Of a stretch of 5,565 bases of DNA, positions 1 to 5,257 are shown piece after piece. How positions within the stretch are numbered: position 1 is the first letter of the stretch; each line of letters begins with the position of its first letter. The position numbers were made by a program, and so were the translations under genes. The notes beneath the pieces are model-generated. The model did not search any database. It was not told the origin of the DNA and was given only the letters and a program-made list of their open reading frames with translations. Source of the stretch: JAOZHU01 sp964506435 (lineage in GTDB: Archaea > Thermoproteota > Bathyarchaeia > Bathyarchaeales > Bathycorpusculaceae); assembly GCA_964506435.1 (NCBI GenBank), contig CAZDLK010000077.1:1-5565 (forward strand), written 5' to 3'.

Positions 1-153
1 GTCGCTGAGGCTGTCGCTTTGTATTTCAAGCGCTTTCACGCGGAGCATGCCCACGGCTATTTTGTGCTGTGCCAGTACTCTGCGGGCTTCGTTGAACTTG
101 TGGAAGTTGTTTGTTGCGAAAAAGATGACTTTGCCCTTCAACTGAAACTCCAT
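1..153 (-). CDS. rdgB: RdgB/HAM1-family XTP/dITP pyrophosphatase, N-terminal part (runs off left edge)
   Basis: This is the first 51 codons of a minus-strand gene, open to the window edge. The protein begins MEFQLKGKVIFFATNNFHKF and contains the family's nucleotide-binding signature T-N-N-x2-K-x2-E (T14, N15, N16, K19, E22). It is followed by a hydrophobic strand and the LEIQSDSL segment (residues 42-49), which matches the EIQ motif typical of archaeal members. Family members hydrolyse ITP, dITP and XTP to the monophosphate plus pyrophosphate in the cytoplasm, keeping deaminated purines out of DNA and RNA. The chosen ATG lies one base after the bud32 stop, with GAGG at 163-166 as ribosome binding site (9-base spacing). 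An in-frame ATG at 162 would add three residues and overlap bud32 by 8 bases. It is the third gene of the kae1-bud32 operon. The identity is fairly safe although about two thirds of the protein is missing. Confidence 0.85.
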   Translation of the reverse strand, partial: MEFQLKGKVIFFATNNFHKFNEARRVLAQHKIAVGMLRVKALEIQSDSLSD

Positions 154-154
154 G

Positions 155-820
155 TTATGCATCCTCTTTCCTTTCTGCGATGTACCTGCCGCGTTTTTCT
201 ATTTCTTTGATTTTGCCCAAGATTTTTACTGTTTCTTCCGTGCCTAAAACCGCTTCGTAGCCTTTTATCACGCTACCGAAGCAGTCTTCCGCAAACTGGT
301 AATGCGTACTCTGCAACGCGCGCTTCAGCAAATGCAAATCCACTCCTTTAGCTTCAAGCTCCATGTTTTTCTCACCTAAACCGAAATCAACTAGAAAAAT
401 CTTGCCCTCACCATTCAGAATCATATTCGATGTCGTCAAGTCGCCATGAATCACTCCGTGAGCATGAAGTTTCCCAATTAACTCGCCTATCCTAAAACAC
501 AGTTTCTGCCTCTCATCAGGAGAAACGCAACCCAGCAACTGCTTCGCCTGCTTGCCCTCCACAAACTCCATCGTTATCGCCGCGTTTTTCACATCTACAA
601 GAAAAATAAAGGGTGTCGGTACTCCAGCCTTTTTCGCTTCATGCATCAACTGCGGCTCATGCACTGTTCTGTAGCCGCGAATCGCTGCATCTAACTTTGC
701 TGGGCGATACTTTTTGGGCAACCGCGATTTAATGACTACTTTTTTGCCGTGCCAATCTGCTAAGAAAAGGCTTGCTTCGGCGCCTTTTTTGAGCAGTTTC
801 CGCGAAGTTACTTCAGCCAT
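155..820 (-). CDS. bud32: Bud32/PRPK-type kinase, KEOPS complex subunit
   Basis: This small atypical protein kinase/ATPase works with Kae1 in KEOPS to make t6A37 on tRNA. It is 221 aa from the ATG chosen here, the usual length for a stand-alone archaeal Bud32. Visible motifs, numbered from that ATG, are the early GAEASLFL glycine-loop substitute, the ATP-anchoring Lys in VVIKSRLPKKYR (K31), the YRxxxLD..IR..RTxxE segment, and the catalytic loop HGDLTTSN with D127 and N132. The metal-binding DFGLG follows (D145), then KGVDLHLLKRAL, and the conserved C-terminal RGRY patch. A GTG at 847 would add nine residues, but it lies deep inside kae1. I prefer the ATG at 820 because GGTGG (828-832) sits 7 bases before it and the protein then starts close to the conserved region. 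The gene overlaps the end of kae1 by 13 bases, so translation is probably coupled, giving the two partners together. In some archaea the two are fused into one protein; here they are separate frames. Confidence 0.95.
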   Translation of the reverse strand: MAEVTSRKLLKKGAEASLFLADWHGKKVVIKSRLPKKYRPAKLDAAIRGYRTVHEPQLMHEAKKAGVPTPFIFLVDVKNAAITMEFVEGKQAKQLLGCVSPDERQKLCFRIGELIGKLHAHGVIHGDLTTSNMILNGEGKIFLVDFGLGEKNMELEAKGVDLHLLKRALQSTHYQFAEDCFGSVIKGYEAVLGTEETVKILGKIKEIEKRGRYIAERKEDA

Positions 821-1854
821 GGCACATCCACCCTGTCTAACCGCCACCTCAACTTGACAAAGCTCTCCTCAACAGGCGTGACTACGCCATGTGTGTACGC
901 TAAAACGCCTGTCCACGCGATCATTGCTCCGTTGTCCGTTGCAAACTCGCGCGGCACAACACTGAACCGTGCATCATGCTCCTCTGCTATGGCGTTCAGC
1001 ATCGCTTGCAACCGCTTGTTAGCTGCCACGCCGCCAGTCAACAGCACCTCCTTCTTCTCAGTGTGCGCCAAAGCGCGTTCAGTAACTTCCGTAACCATCG
1101 AAAACGCGTTTTCCTGAAGGCTATAACACACGTCCTCCAGCTTGCATGTGCCTTTATGCAGTAAGCTGACTGTTGCCGTAAGCAAGCCGCTCAAAGACAA
1201 ATCCATACCCTTCACAGTATACGGCAGAGCAATCAGCGTCTCGCCTTTAGCAGCTAATCGCTCTAGGGCAGCGCCAAGCGGCACGCCTCGCTGACTTCTG
1301 AGACCAGCTTCCCGTGCGAACACGTCTAAACAGTTTCCAAGAGCAATATCCAAAGTTTCACCGAAAACTCTGTAGCGCCCGCAATCAAACGCTGCGACAA
1401 TAGTGTTGCCTCCAGAAACATAAAGCGTCACAGGATCCTGCACAACTGCTTTGAGTTTTCCTATTTCAATATGCGCCACCGAATGGTTTACGCCCACAAG
1501 CGGCACATCAAGATACGAAGCTAACGCACGAGCCACAGTTGCACCCGTACGCAAACATGGACCTAACCCTGGACCCTGAGCAAAAGCGATTAAGCTTAAT
1601 TCGCTGGGTTTCAAGCCTGCCTTCGCAAGAGCTTCAGATAGGACTCTGTCGGCTACTTCAGCATGATGCCTCGCGGCTTCTCTGGGATGTATTCCGCCCT
1701 CTTCAGGCACGTAAGCGTCCGACACGTTGGCTAAGGTTTCGCCGTGGAAAGTTGATATTCCAACGCCGAAATCATCAGCCGTGGATTCTATTCCTAAGCA
1801 GTACGCCTCAGCAGGCTTCTTCATTTTTGCAGTTTCCTTCATACTATTTGCCAT
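808..1854 (-). CDS. kae1: Kae1, KEOPS catalytic subunit (tRNA N6-threonylcarbamoyltransferase)
   Basis: Kae1 transfers the threonylcarbamoyl group from TC-AMP to A37 of ANN-decoding tRNAs. The 348-residue protein shows the ASKHA-fold landmarks: CLGIESTADDFGVGI near the N terminus (19-33), GGIHPREAARHHAE (53-66) and AQGPGLGPCLRTG (92-104). The metal-binding pair H124 and H128 is in NHSVAH, the nucleotide-contacting YVSGGNT is at 145-151, and GMDLSLSGLLTA is at 216-227. TGGVAANKRL (273-282) and the third metal ligand D307 in ATDNGAMIAW follow. Unlike relatives I recall, the loop after the GNCLDVFAREAGL motif reads RSQRGVPLGAAL instead of a Pro-Gly-Gly-Pro loop and is about four residues longer. 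The start is uncertain: I kept the first ATG, but in-frame ATGs at 1842 and 1824 are also plausible. The 1824 start gives an N terminus closer to relatives and has GGA about 10 bases upstream. It is the first gene of a kae1-bud32-rdgB operon. Confidence 0.96.
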   Translation of the reverse strand: MANSMKETAKMKKPAEAYCLGIESTADDFGVGISTFHGETLANVSDAYVPEEGGIHPREAARHHAEVADRVLSEALAKAGLKPSELSLIAFAQGPGLGPCLRTGATVARALASYLDVPLVGVNHSVAHIEIGKLKAVVQDPVTLYVSGGNTIVAAFDCGRYRVFGETLDIALGNCLDVFAREAGLRSQRGVPLGAALERLAAKGETLIALPYTVKGMDLSLSGLLTATVSLLHKGTCKLEDVCYSLQENAFSMVTEVTERALAHTEKKEVLLTGGVAANKRLQAMLNAIAEEHDARFSVVPREFATDNGAMIAWTGVLAYTHGVVTPVEESFVKLRWRLDRVDVPWLK

Positions 1855-1868
1855 TTCTCAGCATACAT

Positions 1869-1898
1869 GTTTTTATCTGGAGCACACGCATATATGTA
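1869..1898. promoter_or_regulatory. Divergent promoter region between kae1 and the TFE-beta gene
   Basis: Two TATA-like elements lie in the 69-base divergent gap. The symmetric CATATATG at 1889-1896 is centred about 31 bases before the TFE-beta ATG at 1924, which would give a very short leader or none. No good ribosome binding site precedes that ATG, in line with this. Read on the minus strand, the same box would place a start near 1866, 12 bases before the first kae1 ATG. A second minus-strand box, AGATAAAAAC (1869-1878), would place the start near 1847, which would exclude the 1854 ATG and favour the one at 1842 or 1824. I see no convincing BRE beside either box. This is inferred from spacing and composition only. 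Confidence 0.45.
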
Positions 1899-1923
1899 GT
1901 GTGATATTTGGAACTGACCGATA

Positions 1924-2328
1924 ATGCCGAAACGTAATGACTTGGAACAAAAAGCGCTCCATTTTGTGGTGAAAACAGGCTACGAGGGCGTGCTTCAATC
2001 GGAACTATGGCGGGAACTAAGCGCCAGCAGCCGCGAAGGCTCAAGAGTAGCCTTGAAACTGGAAGAAAAAGGCTTAATCCGCAGAGAAAAAGAACTTCAA
2101 GGCGGAAGATGGACCTACAGGCTTTTCCCAAAAAGGCTCCCAGCGTCCATTGAATCCATTGCTGACTGCCCCTGCCTGCTATGCCAAGACAACTCAAGAT
2201 GCGACCCAACAACAGTGATTTCGCCGAAAAGCTGCGTGAAACTCACAGACTGGATTATTGCTCTAGACAAAAGTGAGCCAGCGCCATTAGGGGACAGTGA
2301 TTTTGCCCAAGGCTTGGATCCAAGATAG
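1924..2328 (+). CDS. TFE-beta / RPC34-like transcription initiation factor (winged helix plus 4Fe-4S cysteine domain)
   Basis: This 134-residue protein has two parts. Residues 5-70 form a winged-helix domain: helix at 6-17, then GVLQSELWRELSASSREGSR as the helix-turn-helix, a third helix ending EEKGLIRREKE, and a wing with GGRWTYRLFP. Residues 82-111 carry C84-x2-C87-x5-C93-x10-C104 followed by x4-D-W, with an extra Cys at 82. That spacing, including ISPxxC just before the last Cys, matches what I recall for the C-terminal iron-sulfur domain of eukaryotic RNA polymerase III subunit RPC39/RPC34. It also matches the archaeal orthologue TFE-beta, which pairs with TFE-alpha and binds the RNA polymerase clamp to help open promoter DNA. 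The length also fits TFE-beta. The TFE-alpha partner is not in the window. It heads the plus-strand cluster, probably on a nearly leaderless transcript, and overlaps the next gene. A generic winged-helix regulator is the alternative, but the cysteine pattern argues against it. Confidence 0.8.
   Translation: MPKRNDLEQKALHFVVKTGYEGVLQSELWRELSASSREGSRVALKLEEKGLIRREKELQGGRWTYRLFPKRLPASIESIADCPCLLCQDNSRCDPTTVISPKSCVKLTDWIIALDKSEPAPLGDSDFAQGLDPR
2290..2294 (+). promoter_or_regulatory. Ribosome binding site that decides the RlmE start
   Basis: GGGGA inside the end of the TFE-beta reading frame lies 8 bases before a TTG at 2303 but only 2 bases before the GTG at 2297. The spacing therefore picks TTG 2303 as the methyltransferase start. 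Confidence 0.55.
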
Positions 2329-2938
2329 AAAAAAAGATTATTATTATCAGAAAGCCAAGGCGGAAAACTACCGTTCAAGGGCAACCTACAAGCTTTCTCA
2401 AACCGCAACAAAATACCATTTCATACAACGAGGAGACGTAGTCGTTGACTTAGGTGCAGCGCCTGGCGGCTGGATTCAAGCAGCCCGAAAAATCGCGGGA
2501 AACCGCGGCTTCGTTCTAGGCGTAGACTTGAAACCCATCGAGCCTTTCCAGCAAGAATACGTGCGCACCATCGTAGGCGACATGACTGACCCAGAAATCA
2601 TACAGCAAATCCTCAATTTCCTACCGAGAAAAGCTGCTGATGTGGTAATCTCGGACGCTTCGCCCAACATATCAGGAATATGGGAAGTAGACCACGCCCG
2701 CCAAATAGACTTGGCACATCAAGCTTTGCAAATTGCCCTGAAAATTCTGCGCCCGTCAGGAAACTTTTTCGTCAAAGTGTTCGAAGGCGACATGCTCAAC
2801 GACTTCACCACAACGGTGCAGAAACACTTTGAAATCGTTAAGCTCATAAAGCCGAAGGCAAGCCGAGCGAAAAGCTCAGAAATGTACCTTTTAGCAATGA
2901 AACTCAAAGCATCCAAGCCCACGGAAGAGCAAAGTTAA
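2303..2938 (+). CDS. rlmE: RlmE/FtsJ-family 2'-O-ribose RNA methyltransferase
   Basis: This is a SAM-dependent methyltransferase of the FtsJ/RrmJ type, 211 aa from the TTG start, the family's usual length. Bacterial RlmE methylates the 2'-O of U2552 in the 23S rRNA A-loop; archaeal relatives act on rRNA and possibly tRNA, so the exact substrate here is inferred. The four catalytic residues K-D-K-E are all present, numbered from TTG 2303: K30 in YRSRATYKL, D118 in VVISDASPN, K158 in FFVKVFEGD, and E193 in RAKSSEMYLLA. The SAM-binding motif VVVDLGAAPGGW spans 46-57 and the acidic end of strand 2 is in LGVDLKP. I chose TTG 2303 over GTG 2297 because of the ribosome binding site spacing and because the protein then starts MPKAWIQDRKKDYYY, close to archaeal relatives. 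It overlaps the TFE-beta gene by 26 bases in another frame, so the two are likely co-translated. No TRAM domain is fused at the C terminus. Confidence 0.93.
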   Translation: MPKAWIQDRKKDYYYQKAKAENYRSRATYKLSQTATKYHFIQRGDVVVDLGAAPGGWIQAARKIAGNRGFVLGVDLKPIEPFQQEYVRTIVGDMTDPEIIQQILNFLPRKAADVVISDASPNISGIWEVDHARQIDLAHQALQIALKILRPSGNFFVKVFEGDMLNDFTTTVQKHFEIVKLIKPKASRAKSSEMYLLAMKLKASKPTEEQS

Positions 2939-2966
2939 TTTTCTGAAACCGCACTTATACAGAAAC

Positions 2967-2972
2967 AGGTGG
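2967..2972 (+). promoter_or_regulatory. Ribosome binding site supporting a GTG start
   Basis: AGGTGG lies 6 bases before the GTG at 2979. It fixes the start of the DUF4152-like gene and indicates a leadered, probably operon-internal, translation start. Confidence 0.6.
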
Positions 2973-2978
2973 AAAAAC

Positions 2979-3671
2979 GTGCGCGTTATCTCAGCAGATT
3001 CAGCAGCAGCCATACTGGACGCAAAATTCAACCCGCTGCAAATAATCGCCTCCACCGCCGTGCTGGTTGACCCACCGTACAGAGAAGCCTCCGCACGGTT
3101 GGCTGAACCAATTTTTCAAGAAGTAGAAAACACCTACGCCGTAGTAGTGCATGAAGCTGAGCTTTGCAGGGATTTACTTGACATGGTAGACGCGGATGTT
3201 GTACATTTGGATATGTCGTTGAACGCTGCGTCTCTGGAGGAATTATCGCCTGTTGAGCTTGCGAACATGAAGCTTTCCACCAGAGCAAGGCAGCATCTGT
3301 TGAGGATTTTGCCGAAAATAAGAAGAATCGCTGGGGAAATCCGCAGAAAACACGGCGTCGAAATGCTGGCGATAGGCAAAGAAAGTGTTCCCGTGAGAAT
3401 AGCTGAGTTAACTGCAGGCGCTCACGCCGTTACTTATGCTTGCGCTAAAGCCATCGAAGACAAAGCACCTGTCCTGTTAGGCTTGCCGACTAAGTGCCAG
3501 CATAAAATAGCGGGTAATCGCGTTTACCTGTATTCGCTTATGGCTGCGGAGCATGATGTCCGCGGGTTCGCTGAATGTGATGTGGATACGCTTGGTAAGG
3601 TTAATATTGTGGAGTCGTTAAACCCATGTGCAAGGGGCTTTCGCGCTCTGAAAATAACGCCTAAAAGTTGA
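2979..3671 (+). CDS. DUF4152-like archaeal protein of unknown function
   Basis: This 230-residue soluble protein has no signal peptide or membrane segment. From memory it resembles the archaeal family DUF4152: an N-terminal strand plus acidic residue (RVISADSAAAILD, D7), then PLQIIASTAVLVDPPYREA. Next come a helix ending in LLDMVDADVVHLDMSLN (D78), a basic middle helix LLRILPKIRRIAGEIRRKHG, and the segment AIGKESVPVRIAELTAG (131-147). The C-terminal part holds VLLGLPTKCQ, AEHD and NPCARGFR. The order strand-Asp, strand, helix with Glu (E59/E61), strand ending in Asp (D78), and a later Glu (E143) recalls the RNase H fold and its acidic active site, but that is inference. The gene lies 40 bases after rlmE and 22 bases before a membrane-protein gene, probably in one operon, so an RNA-related role is possible. 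Family assignment is moderately sure; biochemical function is unknown. Confidence 0.72.
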   Translation: MRVISADSAAAILDAKFNPLQIIASTAVLVDPPYREASARLAEPIFQEVENTYAVVVHEAELCRDLLDMVDADVVHLDMSLNAASLEELSPVELANMKLSTRARQHLLRILPKIRRIAGEIRRKHGVEMLAIGKESVPVRIAELTAGAHAVTYACAKAIEDKAPVLLGLPTKCQHKIAGNRVYLYSLMAAEHDVRGFAECDVDTLGKVNIVESLNPCARGFRALKITPKS

Positions 3672-3680
3672 TGGAAAAGA

Positions 3681-3685
3681 GAGGT
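3681..3685 (+). promoter_or_regulatory. Ribosome binding site supporting a TTG start
   Basis: GAGGT lies 8 bases before TTG 3694 and 14 bases before the next in-frame TTG at 3700. The first TTG is therefore the more likely start of the membrane-protein gene. Confidence 0.5.
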
Positions 3686-3693
3686 ATTGATTA

Positions 3694-4242
3694 TTGATTT
3701 TGGATTTTTGGATTAATTCTTCGCCGAGACGCAAACGAATCCTGTCTACGGTGGCGGTTTTGGTGGTTGCTTTGGTGATTACCGTTATAGGCAGTTTGGC
3801 ACCGATGGACGCGCAGGAAGCAGAGCAGATTAGCAGCGACCTTAACCAGACTGTCAATGCGTTGGAAGAGAACGGCGGGTTAACGCAGTACATTTTTGGA
3901 AACAATTTTCTCATCTGCCTCCTAATGTTTATTCCCGTAGTTGGACCAGTTCTGGGCTGCTTCGTACTCTTTAACACTGGAGCGGCAATCGGCGCCATTG
4001 CTGCGTCTGGAGGCTACCCGGTAATCTTGGCGTTTGTTGCCTTGTTCTTGACGCCGGTTGCTTGGTTAGAATTCGCTGCTTACTCCATTTCCATGAGCGA
4101 GAGCGTTTGGCTGTTTCGCCGCATTCTGCAGGGCAGAGGCAAACACGAGTTTAAAAACGCCTGCTTTTTCCTCACCCTCTGCGCAGTTTTGCTGCTGGTA
4201 GGTGCGGTTGTGGAAGCAGTGATAATAGGTCTTGGCGGCTGA
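3694..4242 (+). CDS. SpoIIM-family (stage II sporulation protein M-like) integral membrane protein
   Basis: This 182-residue membrane protein has a short basic N terminus (SSPRRKR) that should stay in the cytoplasm. A first membrane segment spans about 16-35, then an acidic external loop rich in Glu, Asp, Asn and Gln (38-62). The hydrophobic stretch FGNNFLICLLMFIPVVGPVL continues into LGCFVLFNTGAAIGAIAAS (together about 68-104, probably two segments). Further segments lie at about 108-132 (containing PVAWLEFAAYSIS with E126) and 155-180. The FGNN start of segment 2, the FNTGAAIGA stretch and the buried Glu in the fourth segment are typical of archaeal SpoIIM/DUF95 proteins. In Bacillus SpoIIM belongs to a peptidoglycan-remodelling complex used in engulfment; archaea do not sporulate and the archaeal role is unknown. 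A TTG start with GAGGT upstream is used. It is the last gene of the plus-strand cluster and converges on nadC. Confidence 0.75.
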   Translation: MILDFWINSSPRRKRILSTVAVLVVALVITVIGSLAPMDAQEAEQISSDLNQTVNALEENGGLTQYIFGNNFLICLLMFIPVVGPVLGCFVLFNTGAAIGAIAASGGYPVILAFVALFLTPVAWLEFAAYSISMSESVWLFRRILQGRGKHEFKNACFFLTLCAVLLLVGAVVEAVIIGLGG

Positions 4243-4271
4243 AAATTCCAAAGCCTTATGTTATTCAGCGC
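4243..4271. other. Convergent intergenic gap between the membrane-protein gene and nadC
   Basis: Only 29 bases separate the two stop codons. I see no hairpin and no long T-tract on the plus strand. On the minus strand a short ATTTTC lies just after nadC, too weak to call a terminator. Transcripts from the two sides probably overlap at their 3' ends. Confidence 0.4.
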
Positions 4272-5150
4272 TCAACTGTGTTTTCCTTTTCTGTTGACTT
4301 GGGTTATCTCCAAGCTCACATCTAATGCGTGAACGCTGTGGGTTAGTTCGCCCATGCTTATGATGTCAACTTGTGCAGCAGCGTAGTCCAAGAGATTGTC
4401 TGCGGTTATTCCGCCGCTGGCTTCCAGCAGGATTTTTCCAAAAAACCCTGCTTTTTTCAGTAACTCAACTGCTGCTTTAACTTGTTTAGGCGAGAAATTG
4501 TCCAGCATAATAATGTCGGCGCCTGCTTCCGCGGCGTTAAGCACGTCTGTGACTCGGGTAACTTCTACTTCGATTTTTTTGCTGAATGAAGCGGTTTGCT
4601 TGGCGCTTTTCACTGCGTTTTCTATGCTTCCAGCCACTGCGATGTGGTTGTCCTTTACCAGAATCATGTCGCTTAAGTTTAGCCTGTGCGGGTCGCCGCC
4701 GCCTATAAGCACGGCTTTCTTGTCGAAATAAAGCAGTCCCGGCGCGGTTTTGCGTGTTGCCGCGATTCTCGCTTTCGCATGCGTTTTTTGCAGTTTTTTG
4801 GTTAAGCGTCTTGTTGCTGTTGCGATGCCGCTCATGCGTGAAATAAGATTCAAAATTGTCCGCTCAACTGTGAGGATAGTTTGTGCGTCTCCAACGAGCT
4901 TCAGGAGCACTTGGTCTTTTTTGATGTCGTCGCCGTCTGCAACTGCCGCCTTAACCTGGAGACTGAGACTTTCCGCGAGAACAGTAGCTTCTTCCATGCC
5001 TGCCGCAGTTCCAGCTTCTTTAGCTATAACTGCCGCTTCTGCTGTTAATTCTGAAGGCACAACCGTTGCAGCGGTTACGTCGCCTAATCCAATGTCTTCA
5101 GCGAGGAGCTGTTTGAGTTTTTCTTCCAGAATCTTGCGCGGCACAAACAT
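4272..5150 (-). CDS. nadC: Nicotinate-nucleotide pyrophosphorylase (carboxylating), quinolinate phosphoribosyltransferase
   Basis: NadC converts quinolinate and PRPP to nicotinate mononucleotide, CO2 and pyrophosphate, the step that feeds de novo NAD synthesis. At 292 aa it has the normal length. The N-terminal domain shows LAEDIGLGDVTA (16-27) and an AKEAGTAAG segment. The interface helix has TVERTILNLISRMSGIAT (R97, R105). The barrel carries ATRKTAPG (R133, K134), GGGDPHRLNLSDMILVKDNHI (150-170; H155, R156, K166), and EVEV with catalytic-type Glu at 194-197. IIMLDNFSP (D217), LLEASGGI (phosphate-binding glycines) and IISMGELTHS follow. One departure: the normally conserved Arg after TRKTxPGL/F is Leu140 (codon at 4731-4733). 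No nadA or nadB is adjacent, so quinolinate must come from elsewhere in the genome. The ATG at 5150 has no strong ribosome binding site but a TATA-like box at the right distance, suggesting a leaderless transcript. Confidence 0.96.
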   Translation of the reverse strand: MFVPRKILEEKLKQLLAEDIGLGDVTAATVVPSELTAEAAVIAKEAGTAAGMEEATVLAESLSLQVKAAVADGDDIKKDQVLLKLVGDAQTILTVERTILNLISRMSGIATATRRLTKKLQKTHAKARIAATRKTAPGLLYFDKKAVLIGGGDPHRLNLSDMILVKDNHIAVAGSIENAVKSAKQTASFSKKIEVEVTRVTDVLNAAEAGADIIMLDNFSPKQVKAAVELLKKAGFFGKILLEASGGITADNLLDYAAAQVDIISMGELTHSVHALDVSLEITQVNRKGKHS

Positions 5151-5172
5151 AACTTGTACTCTTTGCGTCTAA

Positions 5173-5180
5173 GCTTAAAA
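5173..5180 (-). promoter_or_regulatory. TATA-like box for nadC
   Basis: Read on the minus strand this is TTTTAAGC, centred about 26-27 bases before the nadC ATG. That places the transcription start at or next to the start codon. The lack of a ribosome binding site agrees with a leaderless message. Based on position and composition only. Confidence 0.4.
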
Positions 5181-5225
5181 CACTTACCTTGATTCCACAT
5201 CGAAACAAGCGCCATGCGTATGGAA

Positions 5226-5234
5226 CTTTTATTA
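5226..5234 (+). promoter_or_regulatory. TATA-like box for the methyltransferase gene
   Basis: CTTTTATTA is centred about 28 bases before the ATG at 5258, the spacing expected for a leaderless archaeal transcript. A GGAG at 5239-5242 also lies 6 bases before a TTG at 5249, leaving an alternative leadered start open. Together with the nadC box it forms a divergent promoter region (5151-5257). Confidence 0.4.
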
Positions 5235-5257
5235 GATTGGAGACATAATTGACGCCC

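Noticed and set aside
820..847. Extended Bud32 start at GTG 847
   Set aside because: The added residues (AVRQGGCAM) are read from conserved kae1 coding sequence and match nothing in Bud32. ATG 820 has a better-placed ribosome binding site.
808..847. Possible frameshifted Kae1-Bud32 fusion
   Set aside because: Kae1 ends at its normal C terminus with a stop codon and Bud32 has its own start and ribosome binding site, so these are two overlapping genes rather than a broken fusion.
1844..2212. 122-codon open frame on the minus strand opposite the TFE-beta gene
   Set aside because: Its protein is low-complexity and Leu/Ser/Arg-rich with no recognisable motif. It covers the divergent promoter and lies antisense to a gene with a clear family signature.
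2953..2961. TATA-like CTTATACAG before the DUF4152-like gene
   Set aside because: It would place the transcription start near 2984, downstream of the GTG start. The gene has a good ribosome binding site, so read-through from rlmE is more likely.
3687..3716. Repeated TTGATT/TTGGATT T-rich stretch that might be a terminator or direct repeat
   Set aside because: The repeats are short and imperfect, and they fall in the first codons of the membrane-protein gene behind its ribosome binding site.
4750..5172. 140-codon open frame on the plus strand opposite nadC
   Set aside because: It is a Ser/Ala-rich shadow of the antisense strand of a well-conserved gene, with no motif of its own.
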